Shown piece after piece: positions 51,130-61,308 of a DNA stretch of 64,000 bases. A program made the position numbers and the translations under genes. The first letter of the stretch is position 1. Each line of letters opens with the position of its first letter. The notes beneath the pieces were generated by a model that worked only from the letters and a program-made list of their open reading frames with translations, was not told the DNA's origin and searched no databases. The stretch comes from Spodoptera frugiperda. Its lineage: Eukaryota > Arthropoda > Insecta > Lepidoptera > Noctuidae. The stretch covers positions 12,958,001-13,022,000 of the forward strand of contig NC_064212.1 in the NCBI RefSeq assembly GCF_023101765.2. The letters run 5' to 3'.

Positions 51130-51306
51130 TCGTGGCTCGGAGGTTTATGACGCCCGCTTCTCATGCATGTGGGTGCGAATTCGGCAAAGTACCAATTTGA
51201 CTTCTATAATTTCTGATTATAACTTTGAAATCGCCAATCCGTATTGAAAAAGGGGGGGATTAATGCTTAAACCTTCTCCGTGGGAGAAGAGGCTTTAGTC
51301 AGCAGT
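51130..51306 (+). mobile_element. SINE-3 with internal deletion
   Basis: ATCGTGGCTCGGAGGTTTAT, GACGCCCGCTTCTCATGCAT, GGCAAAGTACCAATTTGACT then directly AATTTCTGATTATAACTTTG, AAATCGCCAATCCGTATTGA and GAAGAGGCTTTAGTCAGCAG. About 80 bases of the middle are missing. Confidence 0.82.
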
Positions 51307-52003
51307 ACTTACTTGTGGATGATTGCTTATGATCAATAGTTCTAATTAGTCGGGTATCTTTTTCTATGCCAAAATTATTTATTAATTGCTTTTTGGTAGC
51401 GGAGAAAGGCTTTCGATTCCTAATGAGAGAGTTTGTCATAGAAATCAGAGCATCGAAAACAATCCAGTTATAGTTAAGATAGCCAAAAATACTTTTTGAT
51501 CGAAACCACAATTAAAACAATGAATGGGTTCAAATTAACAGTTCCTAAAATGGTTAAATACTTACAAATTGTTACAAAATTAACCCCATAATCATTTATT
51601 TCAACTAAAATAGCAAAGAAAGGGCTGGAGAGAAAGAAATAAGTCTCCATCTTAACTGCGGGCTCCTTAAAGACAAATTCCCAAGGCGTGTCGTCTACGC
51701 CACTACGCGATGCAATGCCACCAGTTATTATTAGACGATAATTTATGTTAGCGTTTTTAAAACAGTGTCGTTAGAGTTCAGTTTCCCGTGTAGAGTTAGC
51801 ATGTTATTAAATTACTTTGTTATTTATGCATTTTGAAGAATACAGGTACAATAATGTTGGGTTTGATGTTATTATTAATTTGCTGGTACCAGAATTCTAA
51901 CAAGTAACTTAATTAAGCAAAAAAATTTGATGCTTTGGTAGATATATAACAAATCTTTTTGTACTTCAAATAATACAATTAGCATTGGTGATTCCTGAAA
52001 TAA
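51307..52003. other. Unique sequence
   Basis: Positions 51650-51760 are somewhat GC-rich (AGGCGTGTCGTCTACGCCAC forms part of a small hairpin, GGCGT/ACGCC). The 70-codon ORF (51299-51511, -) is unsupported. Confidence 0.35.
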
Positions 52004-52294
52004 TGTCGTGGTGGCCCCGAAGGCTTAAAACGCCAGCTTTTATTGCCTGAGTGTATCGATTCGAAACCTACCAACGACAAGTACCAATATGATTTTTTCC
52101 GAGTTATATTATGTACTTTCTAAGATTGTTTAGACACCACTGACAAATGGTGAAGGAAATGCTGGGCTTATAATTTTTAATTATAAGTTTGATATCGCAA
52201 ACCCGCATTGAGCAAGCGTGGTGATTAATGCTCAAACCTTCTCCATGTGAGAAGAGGTTTTGGTCAGCAGTGGCCTCAAATAGGCTGATGATTT
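52004..52294 (+). mobile_element. SINE-3, longest copy (~290 bp)
   Basis: ATGTCGTGGTGGCCCCGAAG, CGCCAGCTTTTATTGCCTGA, the B-box ATTCGAAACCTACC, AAGATTGTTTAGACACCACT, GACAAATGGTGAAGGAAATG, CAAACCCGCATTGAGCAAGC, GTGGTGATTAATGCTCAAAC, GAAGAGGTTTTGGTCAGCAG and TGGCCTCAAATAGGCTGATG. This sets the full order of the family. Confidence 0.9.
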
Positions 52295-53474
52295 CCTCTC
52301 CTTTAAAAGTACAGACTATGCAATTGTACTAAATCTTTTGTAGGTTAACTGTCCATTGCTCTAGCTAATCTAAGACCAAAATAGGTACAGCGGTCGAGAA
52401 TGATGACATTATTCTTTTAATTTTACCATTAATTCTTGTACCAACTCTATTATAACTATTTCCATTCTCCCACGATACTAATGAATCATTTAGGTCAACT
52501 TTGAACAAAATAAAATGAAATAAAATAAAATAAACGGTCAGTTCCAAATGACTCAACACATCTCCACCCTTTCAAATGAAACGATAGTTAAAATCGAATC
52601 GTAAAACTTAGCAATAAAAATCGATTAGAACCACGTAACACCACTAAATCTGGCAATATAGTCATTAAACAATAAATCACATTTACTACAACACTAAACA
52701 CTAAACGTTTGGGCTATAAACATTTCTTTGTCCCGAATTTAGGGGTCCAAAAGATTTTTGATGATTAATCGATTCGTTTTAAAATATCCTTGAAAGTAGA
52801 AGAGTAAAGTTACATTAATTTGCTTTTGTAGAATATTTAGTGGATAAAATTTTACAGTCCTGCTGGAACTGTTGCAAATGGAAATTCTCTGTTTAGCAAT
52901 GGTCAGTTTTGGCCCCCATGGCGTTTAATAGGTTAAGCAATAATATCATAATAGGTATTCGTGATCGTGATCTTCTATTACAGAGATGACTTCTTCAAAT
53001 TATTCGCTCTGAAACAATTGTCGCCTTCTCAGCTTAATGATAAACCTATATTAGGTACCAAAAAATCTAAACTAAACGCAAACTACCATAAACGCTTTCC
53101 GACCCGGAAATTTTTCCAGCATAAAAACAAGACTTTCACCCAGTTTTAAAACCCAACTAACCCACTTTTTATCCTTGCCGCGCAATAAATAGCCTGGCTT
53201 CAAATTCCGAACAACCAGCTCTAGTTTATGGTCATCCAAACTCCTTGGAGAGTCGTACGAACCTTAGGCGTACATTATCGGCCACGGGAGTGCCGTTACT
53301 GCTGTGAATAAAATGTGATTTTGTGGCCAACTTGGGTATTCTGTAAGTAGGTGATTGCTGTCACGCTAGCCTGACGTGCTTTTGGTTTGAACCTATATAG
53401 CTGGAAGTGTGGAACGATATCAAAGGATTATGCCACACCAATAATGTTAGATTAGAATAGCAAATAACGTTAAC
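52295..53474. other. Unique sequence with an (AAAAT)n patch
   Basis: AAAATAAAATGAAATAAAAT near 52507-52533 is simple repeat. About 1.1 kb otherwise shows no gene or repeat family. Confidence 0.4.
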
Positions 53475-53673
53475 TTTTTTGGGTGGAAAATCATCCAATG
53501 ACTTCTCCCGTCTTGGGCAAAGCGAGAGAGAGTGTCAGACTCTTACTGACTAAAAACCACCCCGTTCCTACTCCTGCTTTTTGAGCCGGAGCCCCGGTAA
53601 CCTGCTAGGTAGTCCACAGCTCCAGATCAGGCATCAGCCCTACTAGGCCCCTTCTGAGGTGGTCTGATGACTC
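53475..53673 (-). mobile_element. LINE-A tail copy
   Basis: GGTGGAAAATCATCCAATGA, CTTCTCCCGTCTTGGGCAAA, GACTCTTACTGACTAAAAAC, GCCGGAGCCCCGGTAACCTG and CAGGCATCAGCCCTACTAGG then GAGGTGGTCTGATG: nearly 200 bases of the 3' UTR in reverse complement, well preserved. Confidence 0.92.
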
Positions 53674-55359
53674 CTTGTGATACACGCGGAACGCAAATAG
53701 TTGTAGTGTGAAACGATATAATGTTAGCTTTAGATCAAAATGAATTCAATCTAGAATAAAAAAATCGAATAGCATGGGCTTTAAAATAAAACTTTTGAGA
53801 ATACATTAAAATTATATTTAAATAATAACAACTGAAAATAAACCTGCTAAAGCAATGGCTGCTAAAACTATAAACGACAAAATTCAAAATAAATCGATTT
53901 GAATAATTATTTTTGTGTTGGATAAAGATCAAGGAAATAGGCTATAAAACATGAGAAACCGACAAAACAAACGCCACTTTATTCTTAACAATAATCTATT
54001 TTTTACCTTATTATCATTTCAACTACAAATTGTAACAATACCAACAAAAACAGAAGTCCCGCCCACCTTTAAACCGCATAATTTAGTTTGAAAAGAACAA
54101 AACACATTGGAAACCACAGGAGTTATAATTTAAGATACGAGAAGTCGAAAATAAGTCATTGAAAGGGATCCATTATAAAGAAGAATGCTATTCATGCAAA
54201 TTAGACTCAAAAAGCTGGTGACTTTTTTCGAGGACAGATGGTAGGCGCTTAATGGTAGGGTAGCGGTACATTGAATTCGTATGTGCTGTCCGTAATTTCG
54301 CAAATTGAGATGACACTTTGTTTTTTGTACTGCAGTATTTTTTGCAGTTTTCAATTATTTGTCTAACTTAACATTTGCATTTTTATTTAAAGAACTAGCT
54401 TCTGTGAGTGTGTGTGTATGGGCTTCGGCAACGTTTTTGTGGGATAAAAATCCTATCACCCAAATAGCTCATACTTTGTCTGTATACCAAATTTCATCAA
54501 AATCCGTTTAGTAGTTTCATTTCGTAATGGACGGGGAAACAGCCAAACATCGTAATAAGCTCCCATTAGTTAAACTTTGATTCGACGTCTACTTGTATTG
54601 TTTTCTTATATGCCAAAATAAAACGTGGGTCTAATATTTTTTCATTACCTAACTGACGGACTATATAGATTATTTAATTTTTGTTGTCTGTCATCATCCC
54701 TAAAAATCACAAATGAAGATCGATCCAAAGATTTAAGTATTACCCCCGGAGACATTGATACTGAATGTAATATTATTTCGCAGTACTAAAGATTTTTTAT
54801 TTTAAGATCGCTTAGTAAAATTGGCAGTAAATACACCTAAAAAGTAAATACACCATTTCAAACAGACATTACTTCTGTTATGATAATTACATTCTAATGC
54901 CACGTAATGCACCAGTCATCGACCATCTGACTTAACCCTTCCGCCGCAACAGGTGCGCAAACGCATCTGTTCTGTACCCAATGATTTAAAACCGCAAATT
55001 GTACCCCCTGTTCGAAAAGCGTGAAATATTACAAGGGGTACAGCAGAAATGGTAAATTATGGATCATTGTAACATTTGGTCGACTGTTTTATAAGTAAAT
55101 TGCTTTATAAAGTCCTTTAGTGACAATCTGTTGCGGTATGGAGATTTGAAGGAAAGATGTCGTTTTGTTTTTGTTTTTTTTTTGTGAATAAATTGTTGAT
55201 GTTTTCTTTTATGTAAGTAAACTGTATTTAATTTGTTGTCCCCACAAATTATAATAACGTATTAAATGTATTATTTGAACACTTATTTTTAATACTTACA
55301 CTGATATATAAAACTACTAAAAAAAAAACAATTAAAGACAAAATATTAAATTATAAAAC
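53674..55359. other. Unique sequence with one family J patch and a small inverted repeat
   Basis: AAGAACTAGCTTCTGTGAGT, CTTTGTCTGTATACCAAATT and TCATCAAAATCCGTTTAGTA (54390-54520) are a worn family J repeat. TGTACCCCCTGT (55000-55011) and ACAAGGGGTACA (55031-55042) form an imperfect inverted pair. No gene. Confidence 0.4.
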
Positions 55360-55470
55360 AGATTAATGACTGTTGATGAACTAGAAAGAATACTAACAAG
55401 ATTCGTAGCAATTGGCGTTCCATTGTCTTTGCTTACCCCCATGGGAGACAGGCGAGAGGTTGTGTATGTA
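55360..55470 (+). mobile_element. Family H LINE, C-terminal coding remnant
   Basis: ATGACTGTTGATGAACTAGA and, in a shifted frame, CGTAGCAATTGGCGTTCCAT encode the NWRSIV..AYPHGRQARG end typical of this LINE family, then a stop. CCCCCATGGGAGACAGGCGA and GAGGTTGTGTATGTATT are the DNA tail. The 86-codon ORF starting here is this remnant read in the wrong frame, not a gene. Confidence 0.75.
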
Positions 55471-56124
55471 TTAAATAATATTGACATCTACGGCAACTGT
55501 CGTAGAACAAATAACAGTCTTAGTATAAGTACTGAGATTCATTCATTTGCAACCACAGTAGATAAAGACGGACAAGAGACAAACGAAAACCTCACATTCC
55601 TTACACAATGTAAAATAAATAAATAAAATAAAAATACCTACATAAAATCTAATTACATTAGCAGATAGGATCTTCCTGCGACAACCAATTACACATTAAA
55701 ACCTACCCCCCGCGGTCGTGGGTCAAAAAGACCCCGGCAATTAAATAAAATGACGTCTTAAAATAAGAAAAGGACACACGATGCGTCCGTCAGCGGCGTC
55801 GGCTTTAATTAATTTAATTACTCGTACTCGTATATTACTCTTTGGTGTACTTTTTTTATTTGTATCGTTTGCGAGAAACGTAACTACGTTTTAACATTCG
55901 TAGTACAAATTAAAAAGCGAGGCGGTAGTGGGGTTAATGTTTACGTTTGCTCTTTATTTATTTTTTGTTAAATACGTTAAAGTTGGAGTTTTATTTACAT
56001 TTTGGAAATTCGTATAATTATATATTGTTTGTGAAAGAGATGAATTTGTATAAACCTGTACCTATAGCCAACTTGTGAGTACCAAATCTAGAATAGCGTT
56101 TGGTATTGTTCAAGAATTAGCCAC
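55471..56124. other. Unique sequence with TAATTA and GC-rich patches
   Basis: CCCCCCGCGGTCGTGGGTCA (55707-55726) and GGCTTTAATTAATTTAATTA (55800-55819) are adjacent unusual patches. No gene. Confidence 0.35.
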
Positions 56125-56229
56125 TGAATCATGGTAATAGCAGTCGCCGCCGCCCATGGACACCCGAAACACCAGAGGCGTTACAAGTGTGTGGCGGCCC
56201 TTTGGGAGTTAGGAATTTAAGGGTCCGGT
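56125..56229 (-). mobile_element. Family E, left part of a split copy
   Basis: ATCATGGTAATAGCAGTCGC, CCGCCCATGGACACCCGAAA, CACCAGAGGCGTTACAAGTG and TTAGGAATTTAAGGGT are the reverse complement of the family E tail. It is cut at 56229 by LINE-A and resumes at 58164. Confidence 0.9.
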
Positions 56230-57744
56230 CGATCGAAAGGATAATTTCGAACCGCCTCGTCGCGCACTTGTCGGAACTTGGGCCGGACCTCGCGGATGGC
56301 CAGTTCGGTTTCCGCAGAGGGCGCTCCACGGTGGACGCCATCATGCGCGTACGAGACCTCACGACGGGGACTGCAGTGTCCAGGGGTAAGGTCGTTGTGG
56401 CGGTGTCTCTGGACATCGCCAACGCCTTTAACTCTCTACCCTGGAACTGCATACTGGAGGCACTCCGGTACCACCGGGTGCCTACCTATCTCCGTCGTGT
56501 TATCGAGGCCTACCTGACGGATAGGTTCGTCACCTACCCCGGTCACCAAGGTGAGTGGAATCGGCGAGAGATGTCGCGCGGTGTTCCACAGGGTTCGGTT
56601 TTGGGGCCGCTCCTGTGGAACATCGGTTACGACTGGGTGCTGCGCACCGACCTCCCGAACGGTGTCAGCATAGTCTGCTACGCCGACGATACGCTGGTGC
56701 TAGCGCACGGGAGGTCGCACCAGGCGGCGGCCAATTTAATGGCGAGAGCGGTTGCGACGGTCGTTGCAAGGATCCGGCAATTGGGACTCGAGGTGGCGCT
56801 CCACAAGTCCGAGGCCATGTGTTTTCATGGCCGCGGAAACGCGCCACCTCCGGATGGGTCCCAAATAACGGCAGGAGGGGTTACCATCGGCGTCGAGACG
56901 ACGATGAAGTACCTAGGACTCGTCCTCGACAGTCGATGGAACTTCGTGGAGCATTTCCGACGTTTGGCTCCTAAGTTGGAACGGACGGGGGCTGCGCTTA
57001 AGCGGCTCCTGCCCAACCTCGGGGGCCAAATGCCTCCTGCCGGAGGTTGTACGCGGGGATCGTGCGGTCCATGGCCCTCTACGGAGCCCCTGTGTGGGCG
57101 CCGAACCTGATGCGGCGGCCAGCTCGGGCGCTGCTCACGTCCCAGAGGGTCATGGCCATTCGAGTGATCCGCGGATATCGCACGATCTCCGGAGAGGCGG
57201 CCAACCTCCTTGCCGGACTCCCGCCGTGGGATTTGGAGGCGAAGGTGCTCGCGCGCGTCTTTAGTTTGCGCGCCGACGCGCGTCGCCGGGGCGAAACTCC
57301 ACTGCCGCGCCAGATTAATGCGTGGCGGGATGAGCTCCGGCGCGATCTCATGGCGGAATGGCAGCAGCGACTGTCGCAACCAAGGGCTGGGCTCGCTGTC
57401 ATTGCAGCGGTAAGTCCCCTCTTTGAGGAGTGGCTAGAGAGGCGCCACGGCGTAAAGGTCTCACCTACCGCCTGACGCAGGTGCTTACCGGACATGGAAG
57501 CTTCGGTAGGTTCCTGTTTCTGATTGGGCGGGAGGAAACGCCCGGGTGTCATCACTGCGAAGACCGCCCGGAGGACACGGTGGAACATACGCTTGCGGTC
57601 TGCCCTGCGTGGGCTGAGCACCGCCGTGTCCTCAGGGATGTGGTCGCCGACGGCGCCCTCTCGCGTCCGGCACTGATACAAGCCAAAAAGCGAGGGGGAC
57701 TGGGATGCCGTCTCCTCCTTCTGCGAAGCAGTCATGCTAGCTAA
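56230..57744 (+). pseudogene. Reverse transcriptase ORF2 remnant of LINE-A (two frameshifts)
   Basis: In the element, ORF2 would copy RNA into DNA at the nicked target. Frame one (to ~57025) shows RT motif 2 (FGFRRGRSTVDAI), motif A (SLDIANAF, Asp at about 56412), motif B (RGVPQGSVLGP), motif C (YADD at 56679-56690), motif D (GLEVALHKSEAM) and the thumb KYLGLVLD. Within the short G run at 57021-57025 the frame shifts, and the protein continues as RRLYAGIVRSMALYGAPVW through 57460. A second shift near 57435-57450 leads to GHGSFGRFLF and the knuckle CHHC-x9-H-x4-C at about 57553-57609. The N-terminal half of ORF2 is missing. Catalytic Asp residues are intact, but truncation and shifts make it inactive. 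Confidence 0.93.
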
Positions 57745-58152
57745 GGAGGAGGCGGGGCGCGTGAGGGAACGAACTTCCTCACGCCCCAGCCGTCGCGATA
57801 AGACATTCCGGGCGTCGGGGATCGCGCGACGATCTCGGCCACCGTAAGTATTGCAACGGTGCAAGGGTAGCTCGCCGCCCGAAAACCAGACCCGTGCGTG
57901 CGGCGCGTCGCGTTCTGCGCGCGCCTCAAAAGCCATCAGACCACCACAGATGGTCATTGTCTTGTAGTAGCGTTTTGTGAAGTAGGGCTGATGCCTAATC
58001 CGGAGCTGCGGACTACCTAGCGGGTTTACCGGGGCTCCGGCTCGACGGGCAGGAACGGGGTGGTTTTTAGTCAGTAAGAGTCTTAATTCCCTAGTTCGCC
58101 CAAGGCGGGAGAAGTCATTGGAGTGATTTTCCACCCTATGAAAAAAAAAAAA
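56230..58152 (+). mobile_element. LINE-A: R1-like non-LTR retrotransposon, 5'-truncated, nested in family E
   Basis: The ~1.92 kb insert is bounded by AAGGGTCCGGT at 56219-56229 and 58153-58163, an 11-bp target duplication. It contains the RT palm and thumb, a connecting region, a CCHC knuckle, the stop at 57742-57744, a ~395 bp 3' UTR and an A tail of about 15. ORF1 and the endonuclease are absent, so the copy arrived truncated. The 3' UTR is the source pattern for all short LINE-A copies in the window. GC content is far above its surroundings. Assignment to the R1 group rests on RT motifs plus the C-terminal knuckle; other I/R1-superfamily clades are possible. Confidence 0.95.
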
Positions 58153-58163
58153 AAGGGTCCGGT

Positions 58164-58205
58164 ATCGACCGGCCCATTTGTGTCGAAGCATGACTCTCCC
58201 ACGTA
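58164..58205 (-). mobile_element. Family E, right part of the split copy
   Basis: ATCGACCGGCCCATTTGTGT, CGAAGCATGACTCTCCCACG is the family E head in reverse complement. Between left and right parts ~150 bases of family E are missing, so that copy was already internally deleted before LINE-A landed. Confidence 0.88.
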
Positions 58206-59654
58206 AAATTGGGATAACAAAGCATTTTAATAAAATTCTAGTTTTCAATACTTATAAAACTTAACAAATCACCGTAATCCATCTAGCAGCATCTGGATTC
58301 AAAAATTATAACACTCAATCCTTAATGTATGTCTAGACCAGCACATAAAACTACCCAAAACCGTAAAAATTCCTCAAATAATTATAAACTTTACAACTTT
58401 CTTCCAAAGTCAAAAGTCGTGTAGCAACAATTGATAGTACGTGTACGTTGACGTGCGGTCTATACGTTAGACGCATTAATTTCAACAGATTTTTAACTAA
58501 TGCCCTCATTATACTTGGAAAACGGTTAAAAGAAAACTTTAGAGATAAGTGGGGGGTACGTGCAGTGAATGGGACTAGTGGTGGGGTGCCGAGCCACTTA
58601 ATATCACTATGATAAAATTGAATTACGCCTCGGCTTCGCGTGTATTAGTCGAGATGGGTGGTTTCTTTAGGTATCTAGTATATTTTATGATACTGGTTTT
58701 TTAAACGGTTTTACTTACTTTGGTTCTTTGGTTCTTTAGTAACTGGAATTTCGTTTCTTTCTGACGACAGATCTATATATAATTTTTGGAACACACTCTT
58801 AAACTTGATGACCATACAATATTAGGTATAATATTAAATTTGTTTTTGTACAATTACCTCGATTATGGATATCAAACGAAATGGCTTGATTGGTAGAATA
58901 GAGTTCCTTAAGACCTAAAGAATATAGTAGATATAAAAAATATTTTTATTTACGTGTTTGATAAATACTTCTTCAATTTAAAATTAAAGGATTGAATTCA
59001 TAAGTTACTATCAAACTATTATACCTTGGGTGATCCCAAGACAAAGGTGATTACGAAGTCAATTTTGGTAAATTAAAACAATTTTGTAACTGTACCCAGT
59101 GGCGACAAAACACAATCTGTTCTACACTATCACGAACCAAAATTACTTAAAACAACAACAATATAAACTTACAAAAAAAAAAACTACTTTCTTCATAATC
59201 CACAGCAAGCAACTCCACATAGAGCAGTTAATACCACCGCGCGAAAACAACTCTAGCACTTTTAAAACAACCAATATAAACAATTCCACACTTTCTTTGG
59301 TCCTCTAAACTTTTTTAATCATTCAACTGAAGATGGGCGACAATCGTCGCAGTGGGGGGTGGGGGGGGCGCAAAAAGTTTAATTGCAATGGCGAGGCTAC
59401 AGAATTACATGGTTTTTGCCCACTGGGTACTTTGTTCTAGTCATTGTCTTGTAGTAGAACGTTTTGTCGTTGAAATGTCATGTGATGCCGGTAATTCGTG
59501 TGTAATTGAAAGTTTAACAATGTTGTTATTGTTTAATTGAATTGCATTTTGTTGGGGAATGTGACATATGAGAAAAATGAGGTAAAATGTTTGGTATTAC
59601 TTACGTTAGAACCGAATATATTGTTTACACATGTTTTTTTTATAAAATCGTCGC
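58206..59654. other. Unique sequence with a G-rich run
   Basis: GTGGGGGGTGGGGGGGGCGC (59352-59371) has two G-runs of 6 and 8 and could form a G-quadruplex. Just before it GCGACAATCGTCGC is a small hairpin. No gene is recognised in the rest. Confidence 0.4.
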
Positions 59655-59720
59655 TAGAATTTTCTCCTGTGTCATAAACATACAAGTTCACATACATATG
59701 ACAACCAAACCTGTAACAAC
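59655..59720 (-). mobile_element. SINE-2 tail fragment
   Basis: TAGAATTTTCTCCTGTGTCA, TAAACATACAAGTTCACATA, CATATGACAACCAAACCTGT: SINE-2 tail in reverse complement; the head is not attached. Confidence 0.65.
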
Positions 59721-60051
59721 TAATTTTATTAGATTAGTAGAATGCATTTGTGTCAGCTTGGAGTTGTCATGCTCACTCAAAGGTCTCATTGGCGGTGGCA
59801 CGGGCATTGGATCGCTCGATTCCCTGCAATATGGTTGAGTTGAGCGGTGCTGGTGTACGTGTCATGTTCGTGAACGGGCGCTGTCAACTGGGAATGGTCA
59901 GCTCCAGACTGCATTAATTTTTATTGTCCTCTAGGTTATTTTCTTTTTCTATCACTTTGACTAAATATTAGTTTTACATTGTTCTCACATAGTTGAAGCA
60001 ATCGAAACAATGTAACCATGAATTGTATTGTGAATCTGATTGGAAAAGAGT
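59721..60051. other. Unique sequence
   Basis: Positions 59780-59890 are GC-richer (CATTGGCGGTGGCACGGGCA). No gene or repeat family recognised. Confidence 0.4.
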
Positions 60052-60242
60052 AACCTATGGAGTTTCTTGCTCGTTCTTCTCCATAGGAATCTACACTTTG
60101 GAACGAGCAAATAGCTTCACTAGAGGACTGACCGACAGACTGACGTTATTAATATTATTATATTTGCTTTGACGTTCAAAAGTGCTTTCCTGGTCTAATT
60201 GAAATAAATAATTTTGACTTTGACTTTTTGACTTTGACTTTA
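60052..60242 (+). mobile_element. Family F retroposon, reference copy
   Basis: AACCTATGGAGTTTCTTGCT, CCATAGGAATCTACACTTTG, GAACGAGCAAATAGCTTCAC, GACTGACCGACAGACTGACG, TTTGACGTTCAAAAGTGCTT, GAAATAAATAATTTTGACTT and the TTTGACTTTTTGACTTTGAC tail. It is the most complete copy. Its 3' microsatellite tail suggests retroposition. Confidence 0.85.
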
Positions 60243-60338
60243 TTGTGGATCACACAAAGAGTTGCTCTGTCAGGAAATCGAACCCACTACACTTTCCACC
60301 GAAGCCGGTTGCCCAGCCACCGCACCAAGCGTGGAGTC
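60243..60338 (-). mobile_element. SINE-2 head fragment
   Basis: TGTGGATCACACAAAGAGTT, GCTCTGTCAGGAAATCGAAC, CCACTACACTTTCCACCGAA, GCCGGTTGCCCAGCCACCGC: the tRNA-like half of SINE-2 in reverse complement, joined directly to the family F tail. Confidence 0.85.
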
Positions 60339-60917
60339 TATACATATATGTATAATTGTTAGTATCTACGGCTTGCGTCAGAGTATCCACACCAAAACAG
60401 AGGTATAGGGCTGGTACTCTTCCTGAACGTACAATCTTTGCATGAATGAAAGCATGAAAATTAGAAAATATACCATTTTATCTATTTTTTTTTAATATCA
60501 TAAAGCGACGTATAACGAAATATAACCTAACCTAACCAAACCTACCGCAAAAACCTAAACAAATTAAATTCCTAAAAAGCCTGGCTTCTCGATTTCACGA
60601 AAGAATTATCATAAATTACGATAGCACGTTCCCTTGACAATTAATTCTGTACACCATCTAATCAAAGCGATATAAAATTTAAATTGACCGTCTGAGGAAC
60701 AATATGACCCCTGTGGGGTAGGCAGAAAGGGTGGACATTGTACCAGGGTCCTGATATTTGCTTTTTTAAATTAGTGTTAAATTTTTATGAGACACATCGA
60801 GATACAATTGTGTGTTTTAAGGTTATGTCTACAAGGTCTTATTTTTGGTCAAGTGGGGGCAAATATGTATGACGTACGTAATTAGGGGTTTGATTCAGGA
60901 ATTAATGTTGTTTTTTT
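60339..60917. other. Unique sequence
   Basis: TAACCTAACCTAACCAAACC at 60523-60542 resembles short telomere-like TAACC units (the insect telomere unit is TTAGG), but only three units are present. No gene. Confidence 0.4.
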
Positions 60918-61078
60918 TTTCGATTTTTCGAACAGTAATAAACACGAAGTTTGGAATTGTTCTCGGCGTATGATACGATCACCCTTTATTATGTGAGACT
61001 CATAACATTACGCGTGGAAAGTGGGTTTGCATTATATACTGTGCACCTCTGTCTGCCTCTGGAATTAAAAGACGTGGT
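60918..61078 (+). mobile_element. SINE-1, worn 5'-truncated copy
   Basis: TTTTTCGAACAGTAATAAAC, ACGAAGTTTGGAATTGTTCT, CGTATGATACGATCACCCTT, GTGGAAAGTGGGTTTGCATT and GTGCACCTCTGTCTGCCTCT, then TTAAAAGACGTGG. An old, diverged copy. The 135-codon ORF across this and family K is an artefact. Confidence 0.75.
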
Positions 61079-61084
61079 AATTTT

Positions 61085-61308
61085 GGTAAAGCTCCCTAAG
61101 AATAGGAGGCTCCTTCGACCAGGCGAGGTGATCATTTTTGGCGGGATTTCCAACTATTGTTCGTTGGGATTTTCTATTCATGTTTATTCGCATGTAAACT
61201 TCATAATGTGCGATGTAGGATTTATGACGTCATCCGTTGATTTGTTCGTCGATCGTCTATGTGCGATTTCTGTCATCTGTCACTTGTCATGTGTCGCCAC
61301 ATTTAATA
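61085..61308 (+). repeat. Family K interspersed repeat, copy 2
   Basis: CTCCCTAAGAATAGGAGGCT, CGACCAGGCGAGGTGATC, GTTCGTTGGGATTTTCTATT, CATGTTTATTCGCATGTAAA, GGATTTATGACGTCATCCGT and GCGATTTCTGTCATCTGTCA follow the copy at 12585-12815. The TGACGTCA is conserved in both. Confidence 0.75.

Noticed and set aside
55366..55626. 86-codon ORF as a host gene
   Set aside because: Its DNA matches the coding end of the family H LINE in another frame, and the downstream part is AT-rich.
57079..58248. 389-codon minus-strand open frame
   Set aside because: It lies antisense to the LINE-A coding region and 3' UTR; GC-rich coding DNA often leaves the opposite strand open. The plus strand carries true RT motifs.
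60523..60542. Telomere-like TAACC units
   Set aside because: Only about three units, not an array; far too short to be an interstitial telomere.
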